Part shown: positions 8,991-15,648 of the stretch, in pieces
Layout: each line of letters starts with the position of its first letter
Numbering within the stretch: position 1 is the first letter of the stretch
From: an uncultured Bacteroidales bacterium
GTDB taxonomy: Bacteria; Bacteroidota; Bacteroidia; Bacteroidales; Bacteroidaceae
Assembly: GCA_902760965.1 (NCBI GenBank)
Contig: CACWIN010000027.1
Location: 1 to 32,724, forward strand
Length of the DNA: 32,724 nucleotides
Direction: 5' to 3'
Notes under the pieces: model-generated
The model's database searches: none
What the model was told of the DNA's origin: nothing
The model's input: only the letters and a program-made list of their open reading frames with translations
Position numbers and translations under genes: made by a program

Positions 8991-9256
8991 GCCTGCACCG
9001 CCGAATCCGCTACCTCCGCCGAATCCGGATGCACCGTTCCGTCAAATCCGAACTGGTCATATTTGGCACGCTTGTCAGGGTCGCTCAATACGCTGTAAGC
9101 CTCGGCTGCCTCCTTGAACTTTTCCTCGGCTTCCTTGTCGCCGGGGTTTTTGTCAGGGTGGTACTGGATGGCTTTTTTGCGGTAAGCCTTCTTTATCTCA
9201 TCGGCAGTTGCGGTCTTGGGGACCTCAAGCACTTCGTAGTAATCTCTCTTTGCCAT
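8852..9256 (-). CDS. dnaJ: DnaJ chaperone, N-terminal J domain; frame breaks in the Gly/Phe linker
   Basis: Starts [20 protein letters not shown], a standard DnaJ opening, with the essential HPD tripeptide at residues 33-35 and [13 protein letters not shown] ending the J domain near residue 74. Beyond about base 9036 the frame reads unrelated residues and stops at 8852, while the true continuation lies in the next frame. Only 9036-9256 is meaningful here. The gene starts four bases after the grpE stop, the classic grpE-dnaJ arrangement. The break sits in a GC-rich linker whose DNA repeats GGATTCGGCGG-like units. Both a sequencing slip and a real mutation are possible; loss of dnaJ would be costly, so an error is likelier. 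Confidence 0.9.
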   Translation of the reverse strand: MAKRDYYEVLEVPKTATADEIKKAYRKKAIQYHPDKNPGDKEAEEKFKEAAEAYSVLSDPDKRAKYDQFGFDGTVHPDSAEVADSAVQACPWMISSPCSAIYSEAEDSADSADSAAVVREAAAENASPEDRTSE

Positions 9257-9260
9257 ATCG

Positions 9261-9875
9261 TTATTCTCCTACGGCCACTTTTGCATGGCGCAGTACTTTG
9301 TCGTTAAGTTTATATCCGTCAATAGCGCAGTCCAGAACCTTGCCCTTAAGATCCTCGCTGGGAGCGGGAATCATGGCAATGGCCTCATGGAAATCGGTAT
9401 CAAAAGGTTCGTTTTTGGGACTTATCTTTTGCAGTCCTTTCTGCTCCAGAATGTGCATGAGCTTGTTGTAGATAAGTTCCACACCCTCCTTGAGCGCATT
9501 GTAATCCTCTGATTTTGCCGAGTTTGCTATGGCTCTTTCAAGGTCGTCAATTACAGGAAGTATATCCGTTACAACACCTGCGCTGCCGTTAAGGATAATC
9601 TCGGCTTTCTCCTTCATGGTGCGCTTGCGGTAGTTGTCAAACTCGGCCATCTGACGCAACAGACGGTCCTTAAGGTCTGCAACCTGGGCTTCGGAATTAG
9701 CCAGTTTAGACTCTATGGTCTCTTCCTGAGCCTCCTCTTGTGCTTCCTGTCCGTCCTGGGCATTGGTTTCCTGAGCGGGCTGGGACTCATTGTCCGTGCT
9801 GTTCAGGATATCTTTGTCCTGCTCCTTCTCAGATTCAAAATTTTCTGACATTTTATGTTTGTTTCTCTTACTCAT
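9261..9875 (-). CDS. grpE: Nucleotide exchange factor GrpE
   Basis: Cytoplasmic exchange factor that releases ADP from DnaK and works with DnaJ, encoded next door. Protein of 204 residues from ATG at 9875; a second in-frame ATG at 9851 ([11 protein letters not shown]) is possible, and a GTG at 9881 less so. The first 60 residues are acidic, Gln/Glu-rich and probably disordered. The coiled coil follows at about 60-100, with the typical [15 protein letters not shown] segment. The C-terminal beta domain carries the GrpE signature near [18 protein letters not shown] and ends [10 protein letters not shown]. The gene lies 91 bases from cdd. Its leader contains short complementary segments that could pair over the start (see the separate entry). 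Confidence 0.95.
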   Translation of the reverse strand: MSKRNKHKMSENFESEKEQDKDILNSTDNESQPAQETNAQDGQEAQEEAQEETIESKLANSEAQVADLKDRLLRQMAEFDNYRKRTMKEKAEIILNGSAGVVTDILPVIDDLERAIANSAKSEDYNALKEGVELIYNKLMHILEQKGLQKISPKNEPFDTDFHEAIAMIPAPSEDLKGKVLDCAIDGYKLNDKVLRHAKVAVGE

Positions 9876-9949
9876 TGTCACCGTGTTTTATTTTACTGCA
9901 TAATATGCAACAAAGATTGTGCCACAGCGCTTGCGGTGACACAGTGTCA
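9876..9949 (-). promoter_or_regulatory. grpE leader with complementary segments reaching the start codon
   Basis: On the minus strand, TGTCACCG (9941-9934) is complementary to CGGTGACA (9883-9876), which directly touches the ATG at 9875; 50 bases separate them. The same upstream bases also belong to a 13-bp palindrome TGACACAGTGTCA (9937-9949). They can also pair with the neighbouring TGTGCCAC segment, so at least two foldings compete. This could be an operator, an RNA switch or heat-sensing leader, or chance. No good TAnnTTTG box is visible here; AATCTTTG on the minus strand is one mismatch away. Confidence 0.35.
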
Positions 9950-9966
9950 TATTAAAAAAACTAATA

Positions 9967-10449
9967 TCATTTCATGGAATCGGCACCAAAGCAGAATGGC
10001 AGGATGGCATCGGTACCGCCGTCAATGATCATGGTGCCTTGGGTCCCGTAAAGTATGTAGCGGATAGGGCGCCCGCCGCGCGTCTCGGTCTCGGCAAGAA
10101 CCTGTCGGCATGCACCGCAGGGAGTGATGGGCTGGGCTGTATATCCGTTGTCGTTTCGGGCTGCTATGGCCAATGCCGTCACGGCCTTGCCGGGGTACAT
10201 GTGTCCGGCCGAAAACAGGGCCGTCCGCTCTGCGCAGAGCCCCGACGGGTAGGCTGCATTCTCCTGGTTGCTTCCGGTAACTATGGTTCCGTCATCAAGC
10301 AAAAGAGCGGCTCCAACCTTGAATTTGGAGTAGGGCGACCAGCTTCCCGATGTGGCTTGCTTGGCCGCATTTACCAACTTGAGGTCCTGTTCTGACAGTT
10401 CTTCCAGGTTACAAACACTCCAACTGAGGGTACGGGTAAGCTGTTTCAT
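9967..10449 (-). CDS. cdd: Cytidine deaminase
   Basis: Deaminates cytidine and deoxycytidine to uridine and deoxyuridine in pyrimidine salvage, in the cytoplasm. Protein of 160 residues from ATG at 10449. The frame is open 23 codons further upstream, but those codons lie over the promoter region and have no family similarity. Zinc ligand and catalytic residues are in GLCAERTALFSAG (Cys72, Glu74) and TPCGACRQVL (Cys111, Cys114). SPYSKFKVGAALL is the substrate-binding opening motif. It is a single gene divergent from the glucosaminidase, with a promoter of its own, and is followed by the grpE operon 91 bases downstream. Confidence 0.95.
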   Translation of the reverse strand: MKQLTRTLSWSVCNLEELSEQDLKLVNAAKQATSGSWSPYSKFKVGAALLLDDGTIVTGSNQENAAYPSGLCAERTALFSAGHMYPGKAVTALAIAARNDNGYTAQPITPCGACRQVLAETETRGGRPIRYILYGTQGTMIIDGGTDAILPFCFGADSMK

Positions 10450-10475
10450 AAGTCTGTTGCTTTGTTTTGAGAGTG

Positions 10476-10505
10476 CTAAGTTAGTTTTTTTGCGGCTTAT
10501 TACAA
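10476..10505 (-). promoter_or_regulatory. Probable promoter of cdd
   Basis: The minus strand carries TAACTTAG at 10483-10476 (one mismatch to TAnnTTTG) and TTG at 10505-10503, 19 bases upstream. This places the transcription start about 20 bases before the cdd ATG at 10449. Spacing fits the Bacteroidota promoter; the -7 box is imperfect. Confidence 0.5.
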
Positions 10506-10525
10506 TATGTATGGGCAAATTGGAT

Positions 10526-10533
10526 TAACTTTG
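10526..10533 (+). promoter_or_regulatory. Probable -7 box for the glucosaminidase lipoprotein gene
   Basis: TAACTTTG matches TAnnTTTG exactly and lies 16 bases before the ATG at 10550, so the leader would be very short. No clear TTTG is seen 19-21 bases upstream. It is back to back with the cdd promoter. Confidence 0.5.
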
Positions 10534-10549
10534 CTTTGCCTGAACAGCA

Positions 10550-11455
10550 ATGAATATGAAGAATATCCCTGTTGCCATACTGTCGCTTTTTCTGCTGACA
10601 GTCACTTCCTGCTCGGTTTACAATACTTCGGTCAGCAGTAAGACCAACGATGCTTACGCCGAATACATAGCAAAGTACAGCGACCTGGCAGTGGAGCAGA
10701 TGCGCAAATACGGCATCCCCGCCAGCATAACCCTTGCACAGGGTCTGCTTGAGTCCGATGCAGGCCGCAGCGTACTGACCACAAAGTGTAACAACCATTT
10801 CGGGATAAAATGCCATTCCGACTGGACTGGCCGCAGGATGTATCATGATGATGACGAGAAGGGTGAGTGCTTCAGGTGTTACCGCAATGCCGAGCAGTCA
10901 TTCCGTGACCACTCGCTGTTCCTGGTCAACGGAGCCCGATACCAGTCACTTTTCAAACTGGGCAATACCGATTACAAAGGTTGGGCTAAAGGTCTTAAGG
11001 CTGCGGGCTATGCCACCAGTCCCACGTATGCAACAAAACTTATTGAACTTATTGAACGTTACGGTCTGGAGCGCTATGACCGCAAAAAGGGAGTACGTCT
11101 TAAACCGGGACAGCTGCCGCATCAGCCTTTGATTGTAAACGGTCAGCGTTGCGTAAAGTTACGTGAGGGTGAGACCCTTAAGGATGTGGCCCGCGAATAC
11201 GGCATGCAGCTGAGTCTTTTGCGCCGTTTCAACGAGGTAAACCGCAAGTTTGACGTGCCCGCCGGAACGTTGGTCTTCCTGGAGCGCAAGCGTAACCGTT
11301 CCGATAAGGAGCACCGCACCTACGTGGTAAAGCGCGGCGACAGCATGTGGTCCATATCACAGCAGTTCGGGGTCAAGGTGTCGTCGTTGACCAAACGCAA
11401 CAAGATAAGCGACAACAATCCTCTTGTTGCCGGTATGACTCTAATCTTAAGATAA
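10550..11455 (+). CDS. Lipoprotein N-acetylglucosaminidase (GH73) with LysM repeats
   Basis: Probable peptidoglycan hydrolase cutting the glycan strand, anchored as a lipoprotein facing the periplasm. Protein of 301 residues. The signal peptide ends in lipobox VTSC with Cys21. The glucosaminidase domain spans about residues 35-175, with the probable catalytic Glu68 in LAQGLLESDAG, NNHFGIKC and the RNAEQSFRDHSLFL segment. A LysM-like segment follows at about 195-245 (CVKLREGETLKDVAREYGM). A clear LysM is at about 255-301 (TYVVKRGDSMWSISQQFGV), ending the protein; these bind peptidoglycan. ATG at 10550 was chosen over 10556 (MKN); both give the same signal peptide. It is a single gene, convergent with rng only 16 bases away. 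Confidence 0.92.
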   Translation: MNMKNIPVAILSLFLLTVTSCSVYNTSVSSKTNDAYAEYIAKYSDLAVEQMRKYGIPASITLAQGLLESDAGRSVLTTKCNNHFGIKCHSDWTGRRMYHDDDEKGECFRCYRNAEQSFRDHSLFLVNGARYQSLFKLGNTDYKGWAKGLKAAGYATSPTYATKLIELIERYGLERYDRKKGVRLKPGQLPHQPLIVNGQRCVKLREGETLKDVAREYGMQLSLLRRFNEVNRKFDVPAGTLVFLERKRNRSDKEHRTYVVKRGDSMWSISQQFGVKVSSLTKRNKISDNNPLVAGMTLILR

Positions 11456-11471
11456 TTACGGGATTATAAGG

Positions 11472-13043
11472 TCAGAGTATCTCGTACTCTTCCTTCATGT
11501 CAATTTCGGTTCCTTTAAGGTCAATGAACCTGTATGAAAGGAACGGCATGTTCTGGTCGGGGAGCAGGTTTATTCCGAATCCGTATCTGAACTGCCAGCG
11601 CAGTTTGATGGGGAACAGTCCCTTGGTCAGATATGCATATACGTACGGGTGTACAAACAGAGTGAAATGAGTTGTCTTCATCTGGTTTACAACGCAGCCT
11701 ATCTTGCTTTCAAGCTGGTCGGTAAAGAGTATGGACGGCCTGATGGTGCCTTTTCCAAAGCAGGTGGGGCAGGTCTCGTCGACCGGGACATCCATTACCG
11801 GACGCACCCTTTGGCGTGTAATCTGCATAAGACCGAATTTGCTGAGCGGCAGGATATTGTGCTTGGCGCGGTCACGCTCCATATTCTGGCACATGCGCTC
11901 GTAAAGTTTCTGGCGGTCTTCGGCCAGGGCCATGTCAATAAAGTCAACCACTATAATGCCTCCCATATCGCGCAGGCGCAACTGGCGGGCCAGTTCATCG
12001 GCGGCACCAAGGTTCACCTCAAGGGCGTTCTCCTCCTGTGACCCGGCCTTAAGACGGTGACCGCTGTTCACGTCGACCACGTGCAGGGCTTCGGTGTGTT
12101 CAATTACAAGATAAGCTCCGCTCTTGTACGATACAATGCGACCAAACGATGACTTGATTTGTTTGGTAATGGCAAAATTGTCAAAAATAGGGAGCTCGCC
12201 GTTGTAGAGCTTTACAATGTTCTTTCTTTCGGGATCGATCAGCTCCACGTAATCGCGTACCTCGTTGTATGTCTTTTCGTCATTGATATGGATCGATGTA
12301 TATGACGAATTGAGCATATCCCTGAGTATGGCAATTGTGCGGCTGGTCTCCTCAAATATAAGATGTGGCGGCTTTTCGGCCTTCTGTGCCATTGTAAGGC
12401 AGTCTTCCCAGCGACGATACAGGACCGACAGCTCGTTGTCAAGTTCGGCAACGCGTTTGCCTTCGGCTACTGTGCGTACTATCACGCCGCAGTTCTTGGG
12501 CTTAATGCTGTGGATGAGCTGCTTTAGGCGGGCACGCTCCTCGGGTGACTTGATCTTTGACGACACCGATACCTTGTCGGCAAAGGGGATAAGTACCAGG
12601 AAACGTCCTGCAAACGAAATCTCACCTGTAAGTCTGGGACCTTTGGTTGATATGGGCTCCTTGGTTACCTGAACCACAATCTCGTCACCCTGTTCAAGTG
12701 CGGTGGCAATGTTGCCGTTCTTCTCGTCCAACGGAATATGCTGGGCTTTGGCAAAAGGAACCAGCTTTTTGCGGTTGGAACGAACCTGCTTAATGTATTG
12801 GCGGAGCGAAGCAAACTGGGGACCAAGGTCCTGGAAATGCAGGAAGGCCTCCTTTTCGGACCCTACATCGACAAAACAGGCGTTAAGTCCGGGCATGAGC
12901 CTTTTAACCCGTCCAAGATACAGGTTGCCTACGGCGTAAGTCATTTGCTGAGTCTCTTTCTGGTATTCAACCAGATTTCCGTCCTCGGTTATGGCTATCT
13001 GTATGCTGTCGGGCTGGACATTAATTGTCAGTTCGCTTGTCAT
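11472..13043 (-). CDS. rng: Ribonuclease G/E family
   Basis: Single-strand endoribonuclease acting in rRNA maturation and mRNA decay, cytoplasmic. Protein of 523 residues from ATG at 13043; the frame is open 13 codons upstream, but family members begin MTSELTINVQ. The S1 RNA-binding domain is at about residues 35-125, starting VGNLYLGRVKRLMPGLNACF. The catalytic metal aspartates are in LHVVDVNSGH near 325 and GGIIVVDFIDM near 370. CPTCFGKG near 430 is the zinc-link for dimers. There is no long E. coli RNase E-like tail, so this is the RNase G-type. It lies downstream of HU and the 29-residue basic protein on the same strand. A stable inverted repeat sits in its leader. Confidence 0.94.
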   Translation of the reverse strand: MTSELTINVQPDSIQIAITEDGNLVEYQKETQQMTYAVGNLYLGRVKRLMPGLNACFVDVGSEKEAFLHFQDLGPQFASLRQYIKQVRSNRKKLVPFAKAQHIPLDEKNGNIATALEQGDEIVVQVTKEPISTKGPRLTGEISFAGRFLVLIPFADKVSVSSKIKSPEERARLKQLIHSIKPKNCGVIVRTVAEGKRVAELDNELSVLYRRWEDCLTMAQKAEKPPHLIFEETSRTIAILRDMLNSSYTSIHINDEKTYNEVRDYVELIDPERKNIVKLYNGELPIFDNFAITKQIKSSFGRIVSYKSGAYLVIEHTEALHVVDVNSGHRLKAGSQEENALEVNLGAADELARQLRLRDMGGIIVVDFIDMALAEDRQKLYERMCQNMERDRAKHNILPLSKFGLMQITRQRVRPVMDVPVDETCPTCFGKGTIRPSILFTDQLESKIGCVVNQMKTTHFTLFVHPYVYAYLTKGLFPIKLRWQFRYGFGINLLPDQNMPFLSYRFIDLKGTEIDMKEEYEIL

Positions 13044-13073
13044 CAGGGTCTGTGCTAGGTTGTTTGATAAAGA

Positions 13074-13117
13074 AAAGAACAAACCTGACGAAATTGCTCA
13101 CGGCAAGTTTGTTCTTT
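13074..13117 (-). promoter_or_regulatory. Inverted repeat in the rng leader (stem-loop)
   Basis: AAAGAACAAAC (13074-13084) and GTTTGTTCTTT (13107-13117) are perfectly complementary over 11 bases with a 22-base loop. The loop holds a smaller TTGC/GCAA stem. It lies between the stop of the 29-residue gene (13141) and the rng start (13043). On the minus strand TTTTCTTT follows, so it may act as a leaky terminator, or as a processing or autoregulation site for RNase G. Confidence 0.5.
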
Positions 13118-13140
13118 CAGTGGTTGTCAGACGCTAGAGC

Positions 13141-13230
13141 TTACTTGCTCTTATGTCTGTTCTTTCTCAGTCTTTTTTTACGCTTGTGCGTAGACATCTT
13201 ATGTCTTTTTTTCTTTTTACCGCTGGGCAT
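13141..13230 (-). CDS. 29-residue basic protein, AURKAIP1/COX24 (bS22/mS38-like) ribosomal type
   Basis: A very small gene read on the minus strand: ATG at 13230, TAA at 13141-13143. The product begins MPSGKKKKRHKMSTHKRKKR and ends LRKNRHKSK; about 60 percent of residues are Lys, Arg or His. The pattern KKRHKMxxHKRKKRLRKxRHK is that of the AURKAIP1/COX24 domain, shared by mitochondrial mS38 and the small mycobacterial bS22, which sit on the small ribosomal subunit near the decoding region. I infer a ribosomal role here. It lies 24 bases after HU and about 100 bases before rng, so a DNA-binding protein, a ribosome protein and an rRNA-processing enzyme share a transcript. Easily missed by gene callers because of length. 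Confidence 0.88.
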   Translation of the reverse strand: MPSGKKKKRHKMSTHKRKKRLRKNRHKSK

Positions 13231-13254
13231 ATGATTTATATTTAGGAGTTAATA

Positions 13255-13530
13255 TTACTTTCTAACAGCGGCAGCAAAGGTCTTTGCCGGCTTGAAAGCG
13301 GGAATGTTGTGCTCAGGAACGGTAATGGTGGTGTTCTTGAGGATGTCACGGGCTGCCTTGGCTGCTCTCTTCTTTGTGATGAAGCTTCCAAAACCTCTCA
13401 GGTAAACGTTTTCACCGTTCTCAAGTGAATCCTTTACAACCTCCATGAAACCTTCTACACATGCAAGAACGTCGGCCTTGTCAATGCCGGTCTTCTTTGC
13501 AATCTCGCTAACTACATCTGCTTTTGTCAT
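13255..13530 (-). CDS. hup: HU-family DNA-binding protein
   Basis: Small histone-like protein that bends and compacts DNA; forms dimers. Protein of 91 residues, the usual length. It starts MTKADVVSEIAKKTGIDKAD, with the helical dimer body up to about residue 45. VYLRGFGSFITKKRAAKAAR is the DNA-binding signature, and the arm contains the intercalating-Pro region near NIPAFKPAKTF. It diverges from ssb, with a well formed promoter in the shared 226-bp region. It leads the HU - 29-residue protein - rng block. Whether it is HU or an IHF-type subunit cannot be told from sequence alone. Confidence 0.95.
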   Translation of the reverse strand: MTKADVVSEIAKKTGIDKADVLACVEGFMEVVKDSLENGENVYLRGFGSFITKKRAAKAARDILKNTTITVPEHNIPAFKPAKTFAAAVRK

Positions 13531-13575
13531 ATTCTCAATTATTTAAGTCTTAAATGTCTGTTTGATTTCGGACTG

Positions 13576-13607
13576 CAAATGTAGTTTATTTTTAGTGATA
13601 CCGAAAA
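13576..13607 (-). promoter_or_regulatory. Promoter of the HU gene
   Basis: On the minus strand, TACATTTG at 13583-13576 is a perfect TAnnTTTG -7 box. A TTTTCG element at 13607-13602 lies 18 bases upstream in the -33 position. The start of transcription would fall about 40 bases before the HU ATG. Confidence 0.7.
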
Positions 13608-13696
13608 CTTTTTCTATGTTTTTATGCGTTTTTTTATCCTTTTTTGCCGCCGATTGGTTCCGGATTGCAACCGGATACAAAAAAATAAGGTATGGG

Positions 13697-13728
13697 TTTG
13701 GATTTGTGGGGTGCAAGGACTATATTTG
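13697..13728 (+). promoter_or_regulatory. Promoter of ssb
   Basis: TTTG at 13697-13700 and TATATTTG at 13721-13728 are separated by exactly 20 bases, a textbook Bacteroidota sigma-ABfr promoter. The ssb ATG follows 29 bases after the -7 box. Confidence 0.8.
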
Positions 13729-13756
13729 CGTTTGAAATATTAACACATCTATTACT

Positions 13757-14170
13757 ATGTCAGTAAACAAAGTTATTCTTGTTGGCAATGTAGGTAAGGA
13801 TCCGGATATAAGATATCTGGACAACCACATTTGTGTAGCCAACCTTACCCTGGCCACATCGGACAGAGGGTATGTAGCACAGAACGGCACCCAGGTGCCT
13901 GAGAGAACAGAGTGGCACAACCTTGTATTCTGGAGAGGGGGCGCCGAGACCGTTGAAAAATACGTTCACAAAGGAGACAAGCTTTACGTTGAGGGAAGCA
14001 TCCGTTACCGCAACTACGATGACCAGAACGGCGTAAAGCGTTACGTTACCGAGATTTACGTGGATTCTTTTGAGATGCTTACTCCAAAAGGACAGCAAAA
14101 GGATGGCCAGGGCGCACCTGCGGCATCGGCTCAACAACCGGATACCGGAAAGACCGGCATTCCGTTCTAA
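13757..14170 (+). CDS. ssb: Single-stranded DNA-binding protein
   Basis: Binds single-stranded DNA during replication, repair and recombination. Protein of 137 residues. The OB fold occupies about residues 1-110: VNKVILVGNVGKDPDIRY opening, TEWHNLVFWRGGAETVEKYVHKG and KLYVEGSIRYRNYDDQNG. A short Gln/Ala-rich linker follows, and the tail ends TGKTGIPF, a weakly acidic version of the usual DDxPF partner-binding tip. It is the first plus-strand gene after the divergent region and is followed by gldE. In other Bacteroidota mutY usually precedes ssb; it is absent here. Confidence 0.96.
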   Translation: MSVNKVILVGNVGKDPDIRYLDNHICVANLTLATSDRGYVAQNGTQVPERTEWHNLVFWRGGAETVEKYVHKGDKLYVEGSIRYRNYDDQNGVKRYVTEIYVDSFEMLTPKGQQKDGQGAPAASAQQPDTGKTGIPF

Positions 14171-14277
14171 CTTAGATTTTAAGCCTTATAGAACCCGGTT
14201 TTATATTATCAACGGCAGGAGCGGCGGCTAAGGAGGCCATCGCATTCTGTACTCCCACAGCGGGGTCTGTCATCGCA

Positions 14278-15519
14278 TTGGTGACGGCCCTGCTTCTTTT
14301 GGTCCTTTCGGGATTCGTATCGGCATCCGAGACCGCATTCTTTTCGCTCTCGCCCGATGAACTTAAACGCCTCCGTGAGGGGCAGGATTCGGCCAGCGTC
14401 AAGGCGTCGGCCCTGCTGTCGGATTCGGAACGCCTGTTGGCCACTATACTTACTGCAAACAATCTGGTCAACGTGGCCATAATCCTGCTGCTTGACCTGG
14501 CTTTCTCGCAGATGCTTGAGTTCGGGGCCGTATGGATGGAATTCCTGGTACTCACTGTCCTGCTTACATTCATACTGCTGCTCTTTGGAGAGATAATCCC
14601 CAAACTATACTCATCAAACAATTCGCTCAAGTTCTGTCTTATGGCTGCGCCTGTGCTTTCCGTGCTGGCCGTATTGCTGCGTCCGGTGTCGTCGCTGCTC
14701 ATGCGTTCCAAGGCGTTGTCGGGACATGTTCAGGCTAAGAATAATTACAACATTTCGGTGGACCAGCTGGAACATGCTCTGGAGCTGACCGATGCAGAGG
14801 ACATACAGGATGAGCAACAGATGCTGGAGGGTGTGATCCGTTTTGGCGACGAAACGGTCGTGGATGTCATGACGTCAAGGATTGACATGATAATGCTTGA
14901 CATAAAGGCCTCTTATTCCGATGTCATGAAATGCATAGGCGAGAACTTCTATTCCCGTGTTCCTGTATATTCCGGCACGTCCGATAATATTAAGGGAATT
15001 CTTTACATTAAGGACCTGCTTCCGTACCTTGAGAAAGGTGACGGTTTCAGGTGGCAGTCACTTATCCGGCCGGCATTCTTTGTGCCAGAGACCCGTAAGG
15101 TTGATGACCTGCTGCACGACTTCCAGACAGGCCGTATCCATATGGCCATTGTGGTTGACGAGTTTGGCGGGACATCGGGCCTGGTAACCCTTGAGGATGT
15201 CATTGAGGAGATCCTGGGAGAGATTAACGATGAGTTTGACGATGATTCCGTGTCTTACCGTAAGACCGGTCCCGATACCTATGTCTTTGAAGGCAAGACA
15301 CCATTGCCGGACTTTTTCCGCATTACAGGCCTGGACGAGGATGACTACACGCAGTTTACGGGCGAGGCTGATACACTGGCAGGATTCCTGCTGGAACTTA
15401 AGGGGGATTTTCCAAAAAAGGACGAGGAACTTGTTTGCAAAGACCTTAAAATGAAGGTCATGGAAAAGAAAGAACGCCGTCTGTCCGGCATTCGCGTTAC
15501 CGTACTCCGCCACGACTGA
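14278..15519 (+). CDS. gldE: GldE-type CNNM/CBS-domain membrane protein
   Basis: Inner-membrane protein of the CorC/CNNM family. GldE was named for gliding motility in flavobacteria but is widespread in non-gliding Bacteroidales, where a metal-transport or envelope role is suspected. Three to four membrane helices (DUF21) fill about residues 1-150, opening LLLLVLSGFVSASETAFFSL. A CBS pair lies at about 170-290 (DVMTSRIDMIMLD; VDEFGGTSGLVTLEDVIEE), and the C-terminal CorC/HlyC domain at about 310-395. I give the first usual start (TTG at 14278, 413 residues), but coding-like sequence continues upstream to ATA at 14188 (IEPGFILSTAG...), which would give 443 residues and sit 17 bases after ssb. 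The natural partner gldD is not found downstream. Confidence 0.85.
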   Translation: MVTALLLLVLSGFVSASETAFFSLSPDELKRLREGQDSASVKASALLSDSERLLATILTANNLVNVAIILLLDLAFSQMLEFGAVWMEFLVLTVLLTFILLLFGEIIPKLYSSNNSLKFCLMAAPVLSVLAVLLRPVSSLLMRSKALSGHVQAKNNYNISVDQLEHALELTDAEDIQDEQQMLEGVIRFGDETVVDVMTSRIDMIMLDIKASYSDVMKCIGENFYSRVPVYSGTSDNIKGILYIKDLLPYLEKGDGFRWQSLIRPAFFVPETRKVDDLLHDFQTGRIHMAIVVDEFGGTSGLVTLEDVIEEILGEINDEFDDDSVSYRKTGPDTYVFEGKTPLPDFFRITGLDEDDYTQFTGEADTLAGFLLELKGDFPKKDEELVCKDLKMKVMEKKERRLSGIRVTVLRHD

Positions 15520-15586
15520 CCGGCTTATATTCCGTGAGTCGTTTTAAAAAGTACGCACATACGCGCGCAACTCTTGTTTTTTTTGC

Positions 15587-15594
15587 TACATTTG
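15587..15594 (+). promoter_or_regulatory. -7 box before the 994-residue lipoprotein gene
   Basis: TACATTTG matches TAnnTTTG exactly, 54 bases before the ATG at 15649, after a T-rich tract. No clear TTTG is seen at -33. It is the only promoter-like site in the 129-base gap after gldE and probably serves the long run that follows. Confidence 0.55.
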
Positions 15595-15648
15595 CCAGAT
15601 AATAACATTGTCCTTTACGATAAACGGCAATAACAAAAACAAATCAAT

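Noticed and set aside
8880-9030. Tandem-repeat-like DNA (repeats of ccgccgaatccg)
   Set aside because: It encodes the Gly/Phe linker of DnaJ; the repeat follows from the GFGG residues and is not an independent element.
9914-9935. Sigma-54-like promoter (TGGCAC ... TTGC) upstream of grpE on the minus strand
   Set aside because: The GG-GC spacing is about three bases too long, and sigma-54 control of grpE would be odd.
9949-9967. ATATTA/TAATAT hairpin after cdd as a terminator
   Set aside because: Six A-T pairs only, and overlapping the cdd stop; too weak to call.
13074-13117. rng leader stem as an ordinary strong terminator
   Set aside because: The stem is AT-rich with a 22-base loop, and the following TTTTCTTT is interrupted, so full termination is doubtful; recorded as a regulatory candidate instead.
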